Positions 1 through 8,500 of a stretch of DNA of 64,000 nt are shown here, piece after piece. Source of the DNA: Paeniglutamicibacter psychrophenolicus (lineage in GTDB: Bacteria; Actinomycetota; Actinomycetes; Actinomycetales; Micrococcaceae); the NCBI RefSeq assembly GCF_017876575.1, contig NZ_JAGIOE010000001.1, forward strand, positions 4,568,443 through 4,632,442. The letters run 5' to 3'. Numbering within the stretch: the stretch's first letter is position 1; the number at the start of each line of letters is the position of its first letter. Position numbers and translations under genes: made by a program. A model generated the notes under the pieces. That model ran no database searches. It was given only the letters and a program-made list of their open reading frames with translations, and had not been told where the DNA came from.

Positions 1-338
1 GCCAGGCCGCGCCCGGACTCGGCCTCGGGACCGGGCATCCCCTTGGCTTCGGTATCCAGCTGGGGGTCGGTGGCGCCGAAGGCGCTGATCTCCGCCCGCA
101 GGCTGTGGGTCCTGACGCTGATGTCGACTCCCAAGTCCACCGGCGTGGGGAATTCCGGCAGGGCATGTTGGACGATGTTCGAGGCGGCCTCGATCACGGC
201 GGTGGCAAAGGTCATGCGGTCCATGTCCGGAACGAAGGGTGCATCTGCCCACAGCTCGTCGAGCAGGACATGGACGGCTTCGATGGACTCCGGGATGGCC
301 TGGTCGCGGAAGCTCCTGCCGGCAATCGGCTCATTCAT
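1..338 (-). CDS. RsbW-like anti-sigma factor serine kinase (3' end cut by window edge)
   Basis: A HATPase_c_2/RsbW-type ATP-binding domain. Such kinases phosphorylate a STAS antagonist on serine and bind a sigma factor. The visible 112 residues start MNEPIAGRSF. The N-box reads TAVIEAASNIVQHA (Glu and Asn of the Bergerat fold), and the last residues seen, ESGRGLA, are the start of a G2-like glycine box. The ATG at 338-336 overlaps the end of the STAS gene by eight bases, so the two are translationally coupled, as in rsbV-rsbW pairs. The remainder lies outside the window. The family is clear; the partner sigma factor cannot be seen. Confidence 0.8.
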   Translation of the reverse strand, partial: MNEPIAGRSFRDQAIPESIEAVHVLLDELWADAPFVPDMDRMTFATAVIEAASNIVQHALPEFPTPVDLGVDISVRTHSLRAEISAFGATDPQLDTEAKGMPGPEAESGRGL

Positions 339-663
339 TCCCGAAGGCTTCCTCGGTCGAGGAGTACGAGGTCAGCACCCGATCCATGCTGGTCAGCTCC
401 AGGACCATCTTCACCTGGGGCTGAACGGCCGCGATGCGCAGGTCCCCGCCGGCCTGCCGGGCGGCCTTGAGGCATCCGATCAGCGCGCCGAGCCCGGAGG
501 AGTCCATGAAGGTGGTCTGCGCCAGGTTCACGACGATGCGGTTCGAGCCGGAGGCCACGACCTCGCCCACGTAGGCCCTGAGGGTGGGCGCGGACACCAT
601 GTTCAACCTGCCGTTGGCCGTCACTTCCGTGTACGACCCCCTGGCCTGGTGGCTAAGCTCCAT
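331..663 (-). CDS. STAS-domain anti-sigma factor antagonist (RsbV/SpoIIAA-like)
   Basis: A 110-residue single STAS domain. Residues 54-59 read DSSGLG, the canonical segment whose serine is phosphorylated by the cognate kinase. Unphosphorylated antagonist binds the kinase and frees the sigma factor. An AAGGA-type ribosome site lies ahead of the ATG at 663. The gene follows the glycosyltransferase by 56 bases and overlaps the RsbW-like gene. Co-transcription with a polysaccharide synthase suggests a stress or envelope switch, which is inference. Confidence 0.9.
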   Translation of the reverse strand: MELSHQARGSYTEVTANGRLNMVSAPTLRAYVGEVVASGSNRIVVNLAQTTFMDSSGLGALIGCLKAARQAGGDLRIAAVQPQVKMVLELTSMDRVLTSYSSTEEAFGNE

Positions 664-719
664 CGAGGTTCCTTTCTGTGGCCAGCCGGGGAATCCGGCG
701 ACGCGTCGGGTGGATCGGG

Positions 720-2654
720 CTAATTCTCGCCGGGCGCATGGCCCCGATACCGCACGGCCTTGTACAGGACGCTGAGCACCAGCAGGTCAAAGACAACCCA
801 GGCGACGTTGACAAGCGTACCGACCGGTTCGGCCAAACCCGTGGCAAGGCGCACGATCCCGGCGATGGCGGCAACCACCAGAAGAACGGCAACCGTGATC
901 TGCGGCCGTATCAGGCTCCAGCGCGGCCCGCCGGCCTGCCGGCTCTTCGGGGTGACGGAGAAGCCCAGCGGGCGTCCGAACCAGACGTTGCAGGCCGCGG
1001 TGGTGCAGGCCTTGATCCAGGTGGGGAACAGCGCCAGGCTGTATTGCTGGCCCCGCCAGGTGGGGACGCCGTGCCCGGCAACGGCAAAGAGCACTTGGTT
1101 CACGACCATGAACGGAATGAAACGGATGAAGAAATCGGCGGTGAGGCTGGCCACCGGCAGGATGCCCAGCAGGAGATAGATGATGGGTGCGGCAAAGTAG
1201 ATGATCGCTGCGAAGCCACTGAGGTAGCTCCACATCGTGGAGAAGTACATCAGCCGCTGGCCCCACTTCAGGCCAGGCTGGGTCAGTGGGTTTTCCCGCA
1301 GCAGCACCTGAATGGTGCCCTGGGCCCAGCGCAGGCGCTGGGTCATCATGGTGCCGATGTCCTCGGGGGCCAATCCGTAGGCCAGGATCTCATGGTGGTA
1401 GACGCTCTGCCAGCCGCGGGCGTGCATGCGCATGGCGGTGGCCATGTCCTCGGTGACCGAGATCGTGGCCAGCGGCATCAGCGGCTGCGCCTCCCCGGTG
1501 CGCTCCACCGTCAGGGCGTCCAGGACCGCCTGGACCGATTCCATGGCGCCCAGCGGGGACCATTCCCGCCCCGAGAGCCGTTGGACTGCTTCGTCTGTGA
1601 TCACCTTGACCCCGGTTTCGCCCACCGCGGCCAGGTCCATTGCGGCGATCTCTTCCAGGTCCGCCTGCAGCGCCTGCACATCGGCCTGGACCAGGGTGCG
1701 GACCGCGGCATCCACCTTTCGTTGGACCTCGTAGGTGAGTTCGCCCAGCGACTGCCCGGCCGCCAGCTGGCTGTCGGCTTGGCCGATGGCAGCCTCAACC
1801 TCGTCCAGCATCGCACCGACCAGGGGCGAGTCGGCATCGGCAGCCTTCCGGGCCTGACGGATCGCTTTCTTGGAAGCGGCCAGGGCCCGGCGAATGCTCT
1901 TTTCGGTCTCCTGCACGTAGCCGAGCAGGCCGAGTTCCATGAGTGCCTCGCGGCGCAGCACGGCATTGGAGCCGCAGAAGTAGGCCGCATTCCAGCCGTC
2001 CTTGCCCTGCTGGATGGGCCCGTAGAAGAGCGGTGCCTGGCTGCCCAGCGGGTCGTCGTCGGGGACATTGTTGAAGTATTGCGGGGTCTGGACCAGCGCG
2101 ACCTTCCGGTCGTTGAAATAGCCCAGGGTCTTTTCCAGGATGTCGGGTTCCGGGACCTGGTCGGCATCCAGGATCAACAGGAACTCGCCCCCGGTGACCA
2201 TCAACGCGTTGTTCAGGTTGCCGGCCTTGGCGTGCCGCGGCATGTTGTCCCAGTCCTCGCCGCGGGTGACATACCCGAGCCCGTGATCGGCTGCCAGCTG
2301 CCGCAGTTCCGGCCGGTCCCCGTCATCAAGGATCCAGGTGCTGTGCGGATGCCGGATGCGCGCGGCGGCGAGCGCGGTGTTCATGACCAGCTCCAGCGGC
2401 TCGTTGTAGGTGGTGACGAAGACATCCACTGTCGCGTCCGGACGCGCCGGCGGCGCCCCGGTCCGTTCCTTCAAGCGCCATACCGTCATCCCGAATAGGA
2501 GCACGTCAATCAGGCTGTAGGTCTCGGCGGCAACCAGCGGAACCGCGATCCACCAGGCGTCCCAGTTCAACGAGGCTGCCCAGCGCCAACCGATGTAGTT
2601 CACGCCCAGTATCAGCGTGAGTACCACCATCAGGCGTGTCCAGAACCGTGCCAT
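720..2654 (-). CDS. Cellulose-synthase-like family 2 glycosyltransferase (BcsA-type, membrane)
   Basis: A 644-residue processive GT2 enzyme of the inner membrane. The visible catalytic motifs are DD at 110-111, DAD at 163-165, QTPQYF at 189-194, TED at 401-403 and QRLRW at 439-443. Two hydrophobic segments precede the domain (about 5-60) and several follow it (about 470-625). This order matches bacterial cellulose and related beta-glycan synthases. No PilZ domain is evident. Unusually, about 150 mainly helical, charged residues (about 245-395) separate the GSNAVLRREAL segment from TED; in BcsA these are close together. The polymer made cannot be read from the sequence. The gene probably shares a transcript with the downstream STAS and kinase genes. 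Confidence 0.85.
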   Translation of the reverse strand: MARFWTRLMVVLTLILGVNYIGWRWAASLNWDAWWIAVPLVAAETYSLIDVLLFGMTVWRLKERTGAPPARPDATVDVFVTTYNEPLELVMNTALAAARIRHPHSTWILDDGDRPELRQLAADHGLGYVTRGEDWDNMPRHAKAGNLNNALMVTGGEFLLILDADQVPEPDILEKTLGYFNDRKVALVQTPQYFNNVPDDDPLGSQAPLFYGPIQQGKDGWNAAYFCGSNAVLRREALMELGLLGYVQETEKSIRRALAASKKAIRQARKAADADSPLVGAMLDEVEAAIGQADSQLAAGQSLGELTYEVQRKVDAAVRTLVQADVQALQADLEEIAAMDLAAVGETGVKVITDEAVQRLSGREWSPLGAMESVQAVLDALTVERTGEAQPLMPLATISVTEDMATAMRMHARGWQSVYHHEILAYGLAPEDIGTMMTQRLRWAQGTIQVLLRENPLTQPGLKWGQRLMYFSTMWSYLSGFAAIIYFAAPIIYLLLGILPVASLTADFFIRFIPFMVVNQVLFAVAGHGVPTWRGQQYSLALFPTWIKACTTAACNVWFGRPLGFSVTPKSRQAGGPRWSLIRPQITVAVLLVVAAIAGIVRLATGLAEPVGTLVNVAWVVFDLLVLSVLYKAVRYRGHAPGEN

Positions 2655-2845
2655 GCCCAGCCTTCCAGCTGCTCCGTTTGATCATCTGCGAGGACGTACC
2701 GCACAGCACCCGACAGCGGTGTTTGGGCACGGCCCGGGCGCGGGAACAAGCCGAACATATCATGGTTGACCAGCACGAAGATGCCGGCACCGTGTCAGGT
2801 GGGCCTTGGCCGGCAGGGACCATCAGGCTTGGGGGCCGGAAAGCA

Positions 2846-2879
2846 GGAAGGTCCTGCCCGGGGTTGGGCAGGACCTTCC
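2846..2879 (-). terminator. Perfect 14-bp hairpin after the ABC permease gene
   Basis: Arms at 2846-2859 and 2866-2879 are perfect reverse complements around a 6-base loop (GGGGTT). It lies 20 bases past the stop of the minus-strand permease gene. The T-tract is short, so it may act as a terminator or as a 3' stabiliser. Confidence 0.7.
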
Positions 2880-2898
2880 ACACTGGATCACTCCGGCG

Positions 2899-5433
2899 TT
2901 ATTCGCTGGCCAGCCCCTGCACCGGGGCAAGCTTTGCGGCCCGGCGGGCCGGGACGATCGAGGCGGCAAGCGCGGCCACGACGGATACCGCGATGACCCC
3001 GGCCAGCTGCAGCCACGGGATGGACACGCTCATGGCGCCGAAGGCACCCATGACCGACTGGGCCCCGAGCAGCCCGTAGGCCGATCCGAGGACCACGCCC
3101 AGCAGGGCGGCAACCCCGCCAATGAGCACTGCCTCGGTCGCCAGCATCTTCTTGAGCTGTCCCCGGGTCAGGCCCAGGGCGCGCAGCAGCGAGTTCTCCC
3201 GGGTCCGTTCCAGCACCGAGAGGCTCAGCGTGTTGGCCACGCCGATCAGCGCGATCAGCACCGCGACGGCCAGCAGGCCCGAGACGATCATCAACAGCAT
3301 GTCGATGACGGTGTTGAACATCTGCTTTTCCATGACCCCGCCGCCCACGGCGTATTCCTCGACGTTCAGCTCGTCGGCGATGTCGGTCTGCAGCGTGCGA
3401 AGCTCCGCGTTGCCCAGCGAATCATCGACCTTCAACCACAGCACGGTGCGTGCGTTGGGGTCCTTGGCCACCGATTCCTTGGTCGCTCCCAGCATGGAAA
3501 TCGCGGTGTCCCAGCCCACGACCGGCTGCAGCGAGTTGCTTTCGGTGATGAGCATTTCCAGCGTGCCGCTCTTCCCGCCGAAGCCGGCGGCTTCCATGGT
3601 CTTGCCCTCGTTGTTGGCCGAGACCAGGACCTGGCCGGAACCCGGGACCTGGCTGCCGTTGTTGAGCACGGATTCGAGAGACGCCGGGTCGGTGGCGAAG
3701 AGTTCCTGGCCGCTCTTGGAGCTGCCCACGGCGGTGAGTTCCGCCAGGTCCTGGACGCCGTTCATGGCCTTGACCTTGGCCAGGGACTCGGCAGGGAAGG
3801 TGGTCCCGGAGTAGTCGTTGACCTCGACATCCACCAGGAATTCGCTGCCCAGGGCGTCGCCCAGCGAGGCCTTGGCGGTCTGTGCGCCGACCATCATCAT
3901 GGACACCAGCGTCACGCCGATCAGCAGCGCGGTGGCCGTTGCGGTGGTGCGCCCGGGGTTGCGGACCGCGTTGAGGCTGGCCAGCTTGCCCGGCACGGTT
4001 CCGCCTGAGGTCAGCGCGCCGATCGCCGAGACGGTCTTGGGCAGGAAGAGCGAGCCGAGCATCAGCACGCCCGGGAAGGACAGCACTCCGCCGCCGAAGG
4101 CGATCAGGATGTTTCCTTCGATGGCTCCGTAGGCAAGTGCCGCGGCGCCGGCGGCCACGAGCAGCGCGCCGAAGACGATGCGCACCTTGCCGGCCTTGTT
4201 TCCCACTGCTGCGTCGTCGGCCGGGCGCAGTGCCGCCAGCGGGGAGACCCGCATGGCCTTGCGGGCGGGCATCCACGCGGCCACCAGGGTGATCGCGGTT
4301 CCGGCCACGATGGGCACGATGACGGCCTGCGCGTTGACGGCAAGGGTCGCGATTGCCATCTCGGGCACCGTGGCGACCAGGATCTTGATCAGCGCCGCCA
4401 TGATGCCGGTGGCCAGCAGCACGCCGGCGGCCGAGGCCAGCAGGCCGACCAGCAGGGCCTCGATGAGCACCGAGGAGCGGATCTGTTTGCGGAGCGCGCC
4501 CAGGGTGCGCATCAATGCCAGCTCGCGGGTGCGCTGGGCGATGAGCACGGCGAAGGTGTTCATGACCACCAGCCCGGTGACCACCAGTGCGATCAGGGCG
4601 AAGACCAGCAGCACGATCGTCAGCTGGTCGTTGCCGCCGGAGAACGCGGCGATGTCCTTGACGATCTGCTCGTCGGGGGTGTTGACCTGGAAGTACTTCA
4701 GGCCGGTTCCCTCGAGGGCGGAGGTGATCGGGGCCTTGAGCCCTTGCAGGTCGATCCCGTCCTTGGCGGCCACCACGATGTTGCCATAGCTGGTCTCCCC
4801 GGGGCCGGAGAGCGCATTGAGCAGGGACTGGCCGATGGTCAGGTTCATGGCCGAGCCGGTCATCGGGTCGTTGGAGGCCGCGGTGATGCCCGAGACCTTG
4901 ACCTGGCGGCTGATTTCCTTGCCTTCTGCGGTGGTGGCGCCGATCTCGAGGACATCCCCCACGGAAATGTTGTATTCGCCGGCGTAGGTGGCATCGATCG
5001 CCACCTGCTCGCTGTCGGTGGGCAGCGCCCCGGATTCAAGCACCTTGGAACTGAGCTTTTTGTTGGTTGCCGCGGTGTTGGCCGAGGCGTAGTAGTCCCT
5101 GCCCCCGGCGTTGACGCTCACCCCGATATTGGCGGAGCCGTGGACGTCCGCCACACCGTCGACGGATTCGATGGCCTTCAGGGTTTTGGGGCCCAGGACG
5201 TGGGTTTCAGGCTTGTCCTCGTCTCCCGCGGCCATGTCCATCATGTAGTCCTGCCCGATGACCAGGTCGGCGTTGGCGTAGGAGGACCCGATGCTGTTTT
5301 TCAGGGTTTCGGTGGCCGAGGCGTTGACCATGAGGGTGGCTGCCAGGAAGGCGGTGCCGATCATGACCGCCAGGGTCACGGCGATGAAGCGCCGCGAGTA
5401 GGTCTTGAGGTTGGCTAGTGCGAGTTGCAGCAA
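2899..5433 (-). CDS. ABC transporter permease, MacB/FtsX family (844 aa, two FtsX domains)
   Basis: The membrane half of a MacB/FtsX-type ABC system. One hydrophobic segment near the N-terminus (about 13-33) is followed by a large extracytoplasmic domain and an FtsX core (about 265-395). The protein then has a second membrane cluster, a second periplasmic domain and a second FtsX core, ending in a VPARRAAKLAPVQGLASE tail. Two permease repeats in one chain is the usual actinobacterial form. These systems move lipids, peptides or drugs, or transmit force; the substrate here is unknown. The gene starts three bases after the ATPase gene, so the two form one operon. Confidence 0.88.
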   Translation of the reverse strand: MLQLALANLKTYSRRFIAVTLAVMIGTAFLAATLMVNASATETLKNSIGSSYANADLVIGQDYMMDMAAGDEDKPETHVLGPKTLKAIESVDGVADVHGSANIGVSVNAGGRDYYASANTAATNKKLSSKVLESGALPTDSEQVAIDATYAGEYNISVGDVLEIGATTAEGKEISRQVKVSGITAASNDPMTGSAMNLTIGQSLLNALSGPGETSYGNIVVAAKDGIDLQGLKAPITSALEGTGLKYFQVNTPDEQIVKDIAAFSGGNDQLTIVLLVFALIALVVTGLVVMNTFAVLIAQRTRELALMRTLGALRKQIRSSVLIEALLVGLLASAAGVLLATGIMAALIKILVATVPEMAIATLAVNAQAVIVPIVAGTAITLVAAWMPARKAMRVSPLAALRPADDAAVGNKAGKVRIVFGALLVAAGAAALAYGAIEGNILIAFGGGVLSFPGVLMLGSLFLPKTVSAIGALTSGGTVPGKLASLNAVRNPGRTTATATALLIGVTLVSMMMVGAQTAKASLGDALGSEFLVDVEVNDYSGTTFPAESLAKVKAMNGVQDLAELTAVGSSKSGQELFATDPASLESVLNNGSQVPGSGQVLVSANNEGKTMEAAGFGGKSGTLEMLITESNSLQPVVGWDTAISMLGATKESVAKDPNARTVLWLKVDDSLGNAELRTLQTDIADELNVEEYAVGGGVMEKQMFNTVIDMLLMIVSGLLAVAVLIALIGVANTLSLSVLERTRENSLLRALGLTRGQLKKMLATEAVLIGGVAALLGVVLGSAYGLLGAQSVMGAFGAMSVSIPWLQLAGVIAVSVVAALAASIVPARRAAKLAPVQGLASE

Positions 5434-5436
5434 GAC

Positions 5437-6189
5437 TTATGCACCCAACCCGGAAAGAGCCTGGGTGACCGTCTCGACGGTGGGGTCCTCGAGCTGGCCG
5501 ACCAGCTCGCCGTCCTTCATCAGGAGCACGGTGTCGGCGTAGGAGGCGGCCACGGCGTCGTGGGTGACCATGATGATGGTCTGGCCCATCTCGCGGGTGG
5601 AGGAACGCAGCAGCGAGAGCACCTCGGCCCCGGTGCGCGAGTCCAGGTTGCCGGTCGGCTCGTCCCCGAAGACGACCTCGGGCCGGGTAAGCAGTGCACG
5701 GGCCACGGCCACGCGCTGCTGCTGGCCGCCGGAAAGTTCGTGCGGCTTGTGGTTCAGGCGGTCGCCCAGCCCCAGGGTGGTGACGATGGTCTCCAACCAG
5801 GCCTTGTCGTGCTTCTTGCCGGCCAGGGCCAGCGGCAGCACGATGTTGGCCTCGGCGGTGAGCGTGGGGACGAGGTTGAAGGACTGGAAGACGAAGCCGA
5901 CCTTTTCGCGGCGCATCTTGGTCAATGCATCATCATTCAGCTTCGAGATGTCCGTCCCGCCAATGAAGATCTGCCCGTCGTTTGCGTCGTCGAGGCCTGC
6001 CAGGCAATGCATGAGCGTGGATTTGCCCGAACCCGAGGGGCCCATGATCGCGGTGAACTTGCCGCGGACGAAGGAGACGTCGACGCCGCGCAGCGCCTCG
6101 ACGCGGGTGGTGCCCTCGCCGTAGATCTTGGTCAGGTTGGTCGCATGGACAGCAAAGTCGGTGCTGGTATGTGGTGCAGTAATGGTCAT
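5437..6189 (-). CDS. ABC transporter ATP-binding protein, MacB/LolD type
   Basis: A 250-residue nucleotide-binding subunit. The Walker A GPSGSGKST is near residue 50, the Q-loop is in VFQSFNL, the signature is LSGGQQQR near 153, the Walker B is VVFGDEPT near 173, and the switch is MVTHD. Length and motifs fit the LolD/MacB ATPase class, which pairs with FtsX-type permeases, here the gene immediately downstream. The substrate is unassigned. Confidence 0.93.
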   Translation of the reverse strand: MTITAPHTSTDFAVHATNLTKIYGEGTTRVEALRGVDVSFVRGKFTAIMGPSGSGKSTLMHCLAGLDDANDGQIFIGGTDISKLNDDALTKMRREKVGFVFQSFNLVPTLTAEANIVLPLALAGKKHDKAWLETIVTTLGLGDRLNHKPHELSGGQQQRVAVARALLTRPEVVFGDEPTGNLDSRTGAEVLSLLRSSTREMGQTIIMVTHDAVAASYADTVLLMKDGELVGQLEDPTVETVTQALSGLGA

Positions 6190-6257
6190 GGTTCCACGTT
6201 ATGTTGCCGCTGGATGGTTTTGGATCATCCGCAGGGACCGTTTATTCCATCCCTTGG

Positions 6258-6275
6258 CTCATACTCGGGTATGAG
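6258..6275. promoter_or_regulatory. Palindrome between the ABC operon and the VanZ-like gene
   Basis: CTCATAC at 6258-6264 and GTATGAG at 6269-6275 form a perfect 7-bp inverted repeat with a 4-base spacer in the divergent intergenic region. This could be an operator for either direction. No regulator gene is adjacent, so the partner is unknown. Confidence 0.3.
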
Positions 6276-6315
6276 ACAGCGCTTTCACAGGGTCCGGCGA
6301 TAGAATCGCAAACCT

Positions 6316-6873
6316 ATGCTCTATTTCGCGGTTCCAACCGTTGCCCTGCTTGTCATCGTCAGCCTGGCCGCAAGCGCTGCCCTGCTGGCGGTGCTGCTGC
6401 ACTTCACCTCCCGCGGCCGCGAGCGGGCAGTGCGCCGGGTGTTGCTCGTGGCGATCGCGGTGTGGGCGTTGGGCTTGGCCGTGGCGGTTTTGCCGGCGGC
6501 GCCGCAGCCGGATCCCTCGATTCCGACCGGCACCTTCAACTGGGTTCCGTTCCTCGCGCACCAGCAACGCGACCTCGGAGTGGAGATGGTGGCGAACCTC
6601 GGGCTCTTTGCGCCGCTGGGTCTCATGCTGGCCTTCCACTGGCGCCGGTTCGCGGTGCTCAAGACCACCGCACTGGTGCTGGGCCTTTCCGTCTGCGTCG
6701 AGACCACGCAGCTGTTGCTGCGCAACAACCGGGCCTCGGACATCACCGACATCATCACCAACACCGCCGGAGGGTTTGCCGCGGCGCTCATCGGTTGGGC
6801 ACTGGTTTCCGCGGCCATGCACAGGCGGCCCACGGCCGAAGCCGCCGCCCAGGAATCACTGCGCCAGCGGTAG
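6316..6873 (+). CDS. VanZ-like family membrane protein
   Basis: A 185-residue protein with about four membrane segments (about 3-27, 43-60, 88-105, 112-165). It carries the VanZ-type stretches NWVPF and EMVANLGLFAPLG, and later ETTQLLL and SDITDIITNTAGG. VanZ proteins give low-level teicoplanin resistance in enterococci; the chromosomal actinobacterial members have no established role. A TAGAAT box at 6301-6306 sits nine bases ahead of the ATG, so the transcript would have little or no leader. Confidence 0.8.
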   Translation: MLYFAVPTVALLVIVSLAASAALLAVLLHFTSRGRERAVRRVLLVAIAVWALGLAVAVLPAAPQPDPSIPTGTFNWVPFLAHQQRDLGVEMVANLGLFAPLGLMLAFHWRRFAVLKTTALVLGLSVCVETTQLLLRNNRASDITDIITNTAGGFAAALIGWALVSAAMHRRPTAEAAAQESLRQR

Positions 6874-7000
6874 CACTTCGCATTCCACGTCCGTCTGCGG
6901 CTCAATATGCAGTCGTTCACAGACGTCAAGCCAGAAGTTGCCAGTAGACTGGGCAGAATTCCCGAATGTTTGGCTTGGAGTATCCGGTTTGGCTTTGAAC

Positions 7001-7750
7001 ATGTCTTTCCAATCGCAGATTTATCGCTCACTGCCTGAGCTGGAGCGCTCCGACGCCATCGTCAACCGCATCTCCAAGGCGATAACGCTTGGCATGTTGC
7101 GCGTCGGAGAACGCCTACCCAACGAACTCGAGATGTCCGAGATGTTCGGGGTTGCCGTAGCCACCCTTCGAGACGCACTTGCCGTCTTGCGCGAGCACGG
7201 GATCGTGGAAACGAGACGTGGGCGCAATGGCGGAACATTCATCCTGAAACAACCGCAATTCCAGATGGAAGCCATGAGGGATTGGCTAATGTCCACCTCA
7301 ATTGCCGAGATCAGGGATCTGGGCGACGAGCAGTCAGCCATTGCCGCCGCGACCGTACGGTTGGCGTGCGACCGGGCCGAGCCTCACGAATTGGAGAGGC
7401 TGCAGGACATGGCTCGCGCCTTGGTGCTGGCAGACGATGCGCAGTCCAGGGCACGGGCCGACAGCCGCTTCCACATCGAACTGGCCGTGACAGCCCAATC
7501 GACCCGCTTGGCCAACGCAGAGATTCGCTTGCAGGCCGAAACGGTGGAGGTGTTGTGGTCGCCGCTGGCGGGCGACTTTGACGCCGAACGGGCCACCGCG
7601 GAACACCTTGCCTTGGTGCGCGCCATCGCAGACAACCGTAGCCAGCAAGGTCAGCAACTGGTGATTGAGCATATCCGGCGCAATACGCACCATCTCATCG
7701 ACACGAAGTTGGCACTGAGCTACTCGACCGATTCAAAGGAGACCGAATGA
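7001..7750 (+). CDS. GntR-family transcriptional regulator, FadR subfamily (FCD domain)
   Basis: A 249-residue regulator. The winged helix occupies about 16-82 (LPNELEMSEMFGVAVATLRDAL) with a basic wing (TRRGRNGGTF). The FCD effector domain follows, with the metal/effector set D154-x3-H158, H202 and H224. ATG 7001 was chosen because it directly precedes the domain; TTG 6995 is an alternative. It overlaps the Cache-domain gene by four bases and converges on the P450/glutamine-synthetase operon, making it the obvious candidate regulator of that operon. GntR-type PipR controls the mycobacterial pip P450 genes, which fits, but control here is inferred. Confidence 0.88.
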   Translation: MSFQSQIYRSLPELERSDAIVNRISKAITLGMLRVGERLPNELEMSEMFGVAVATLRDALAVLREHGIVETRRGRNGGTFILKQPQFQMEAMRDWLMSTSIAEIRDLGDEQSAIAAATVRLACDRAEPHELERLQDMARALVLADDAQSRARADSRFHIELAVTAQSTRLANAEIRLQAETVEVLWSPLAGDFDAERATAEHLALVRAIADNRSQQGQQLVIEHIRRNTHHLIDTKLALSYSTDSKETE

Positions 7751-8451
7751 GTCCCTCCCAACCGGCGGTTGTGGCCTTGGGGTCCATCGCGAAATGGTTC
7801 AATGACGCATCGGCGGACACCTACGCGTTGGCCTCCGCGGTCAGCGACCTGTTCACGCTCGGCCCGGCCCCCGGCGTACCCGTTGCAAAAAACGAGCTTG
7901 CCGGATTGAAGGTCCTGGCCTGTGCCTTCCTGAAGGATCACCCATTCGCGGTGGGGTCCGGGGCAACGTTCGCCTCGGCGGTTGTCAGTGAAGGCCAGGG
8001 CCTGCTCGAATGGTGGTCGCCGGGACCGCAGGGGGTCGAGAAGCTGCAGTTTGACCTCGACCCGGGCGGAGAACGGTTTTATGACTACGAACGGCTTCCC
8101 TTTTTCACCTCCGCCGAACGAACCGGCGAGGAGACCGTTTGGGGCCCGTATGTCGATTACTTGGGTTCGGACGAATACATCCTTACCCACGCCGCTCCGT
8201 TCTATATCCACGGAGAATTTGCGGGTGTGGCGGGCTATGACGTCACGGTGCGGGTGCTGGAGGATATCTTCCTGCCGATAATGCGTTCGATTCCCGGGGA
8301 CGCGGCGCTGCTGAATGCCAGTAACCGGGTCATCATCGGCAATTCTGGCGCTTACCTTGTCGGAGAGCGGATCAAGTCCGCTCCGGACGGAAGCGACATC
8401 GTTCCGATGGACGTCCCTCATCTGGGCTTCTCCATGCTGGTCCCGTCATAG
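7747..8451 (+). CDS. Stand-alone soluble Cache (PDC)-type sensor domain protein
   Basis: A 234-residue protein resembling a single Cache/PDC ligand-binding domain. The segment around 115-175 has the typical YDYERLPFF, TVWGPYVDYLG and GVAGYDVTV features (strand, WGPY, gAGvD). A second half-domain holds INSNRVIIGNSGAYLVG-like sequence. Cache domains normally lie outside the membrane in chemoreceptors or kinases. Here there is no signal peptide, membrane helix or output domain. It overlaps the GntR gene by four bases (ATGA), so the two are co-translated. It may act as a cytoplasmic ligand sensor for the regulator, which is inference. Confidence 0.68.
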   Translation: MSPSQPAVVALGSIAKWFNDASADTYALASAVSDLFTLGPAPGVPVAKNELAGLKVLACAFLKDHPFAVGSGATFASAVVSEGQGLLEWWSPGPQGVEKLQFDLDPGGERFYDYERLPFFTSAERTGEETVWGPYVDYLGSDEYILTHAAPFYIHGEFAGVAGYDVTVRVLEDIFLPIMRSIPGDAALLNASNRVIIGNSGAYLVGERIKSAPDGSDIVPMDVPHLGFSMLVPS

Positions 8452-8500
8452 CGGGATGGCGGGTCAATGGTTCATCGACCCGCCATCCGACGGATGTCCC

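Noticed and set aside
678-2498. Long plus-strand open frame of 606 codons opposite the glycosyltransferase gene
   Set aside because: Its product is low-complexity (Gly, His, Gln, Asp rich) and mirrors the antisense of a gene with clear GT2 motifs; it is a high-GC shadow.
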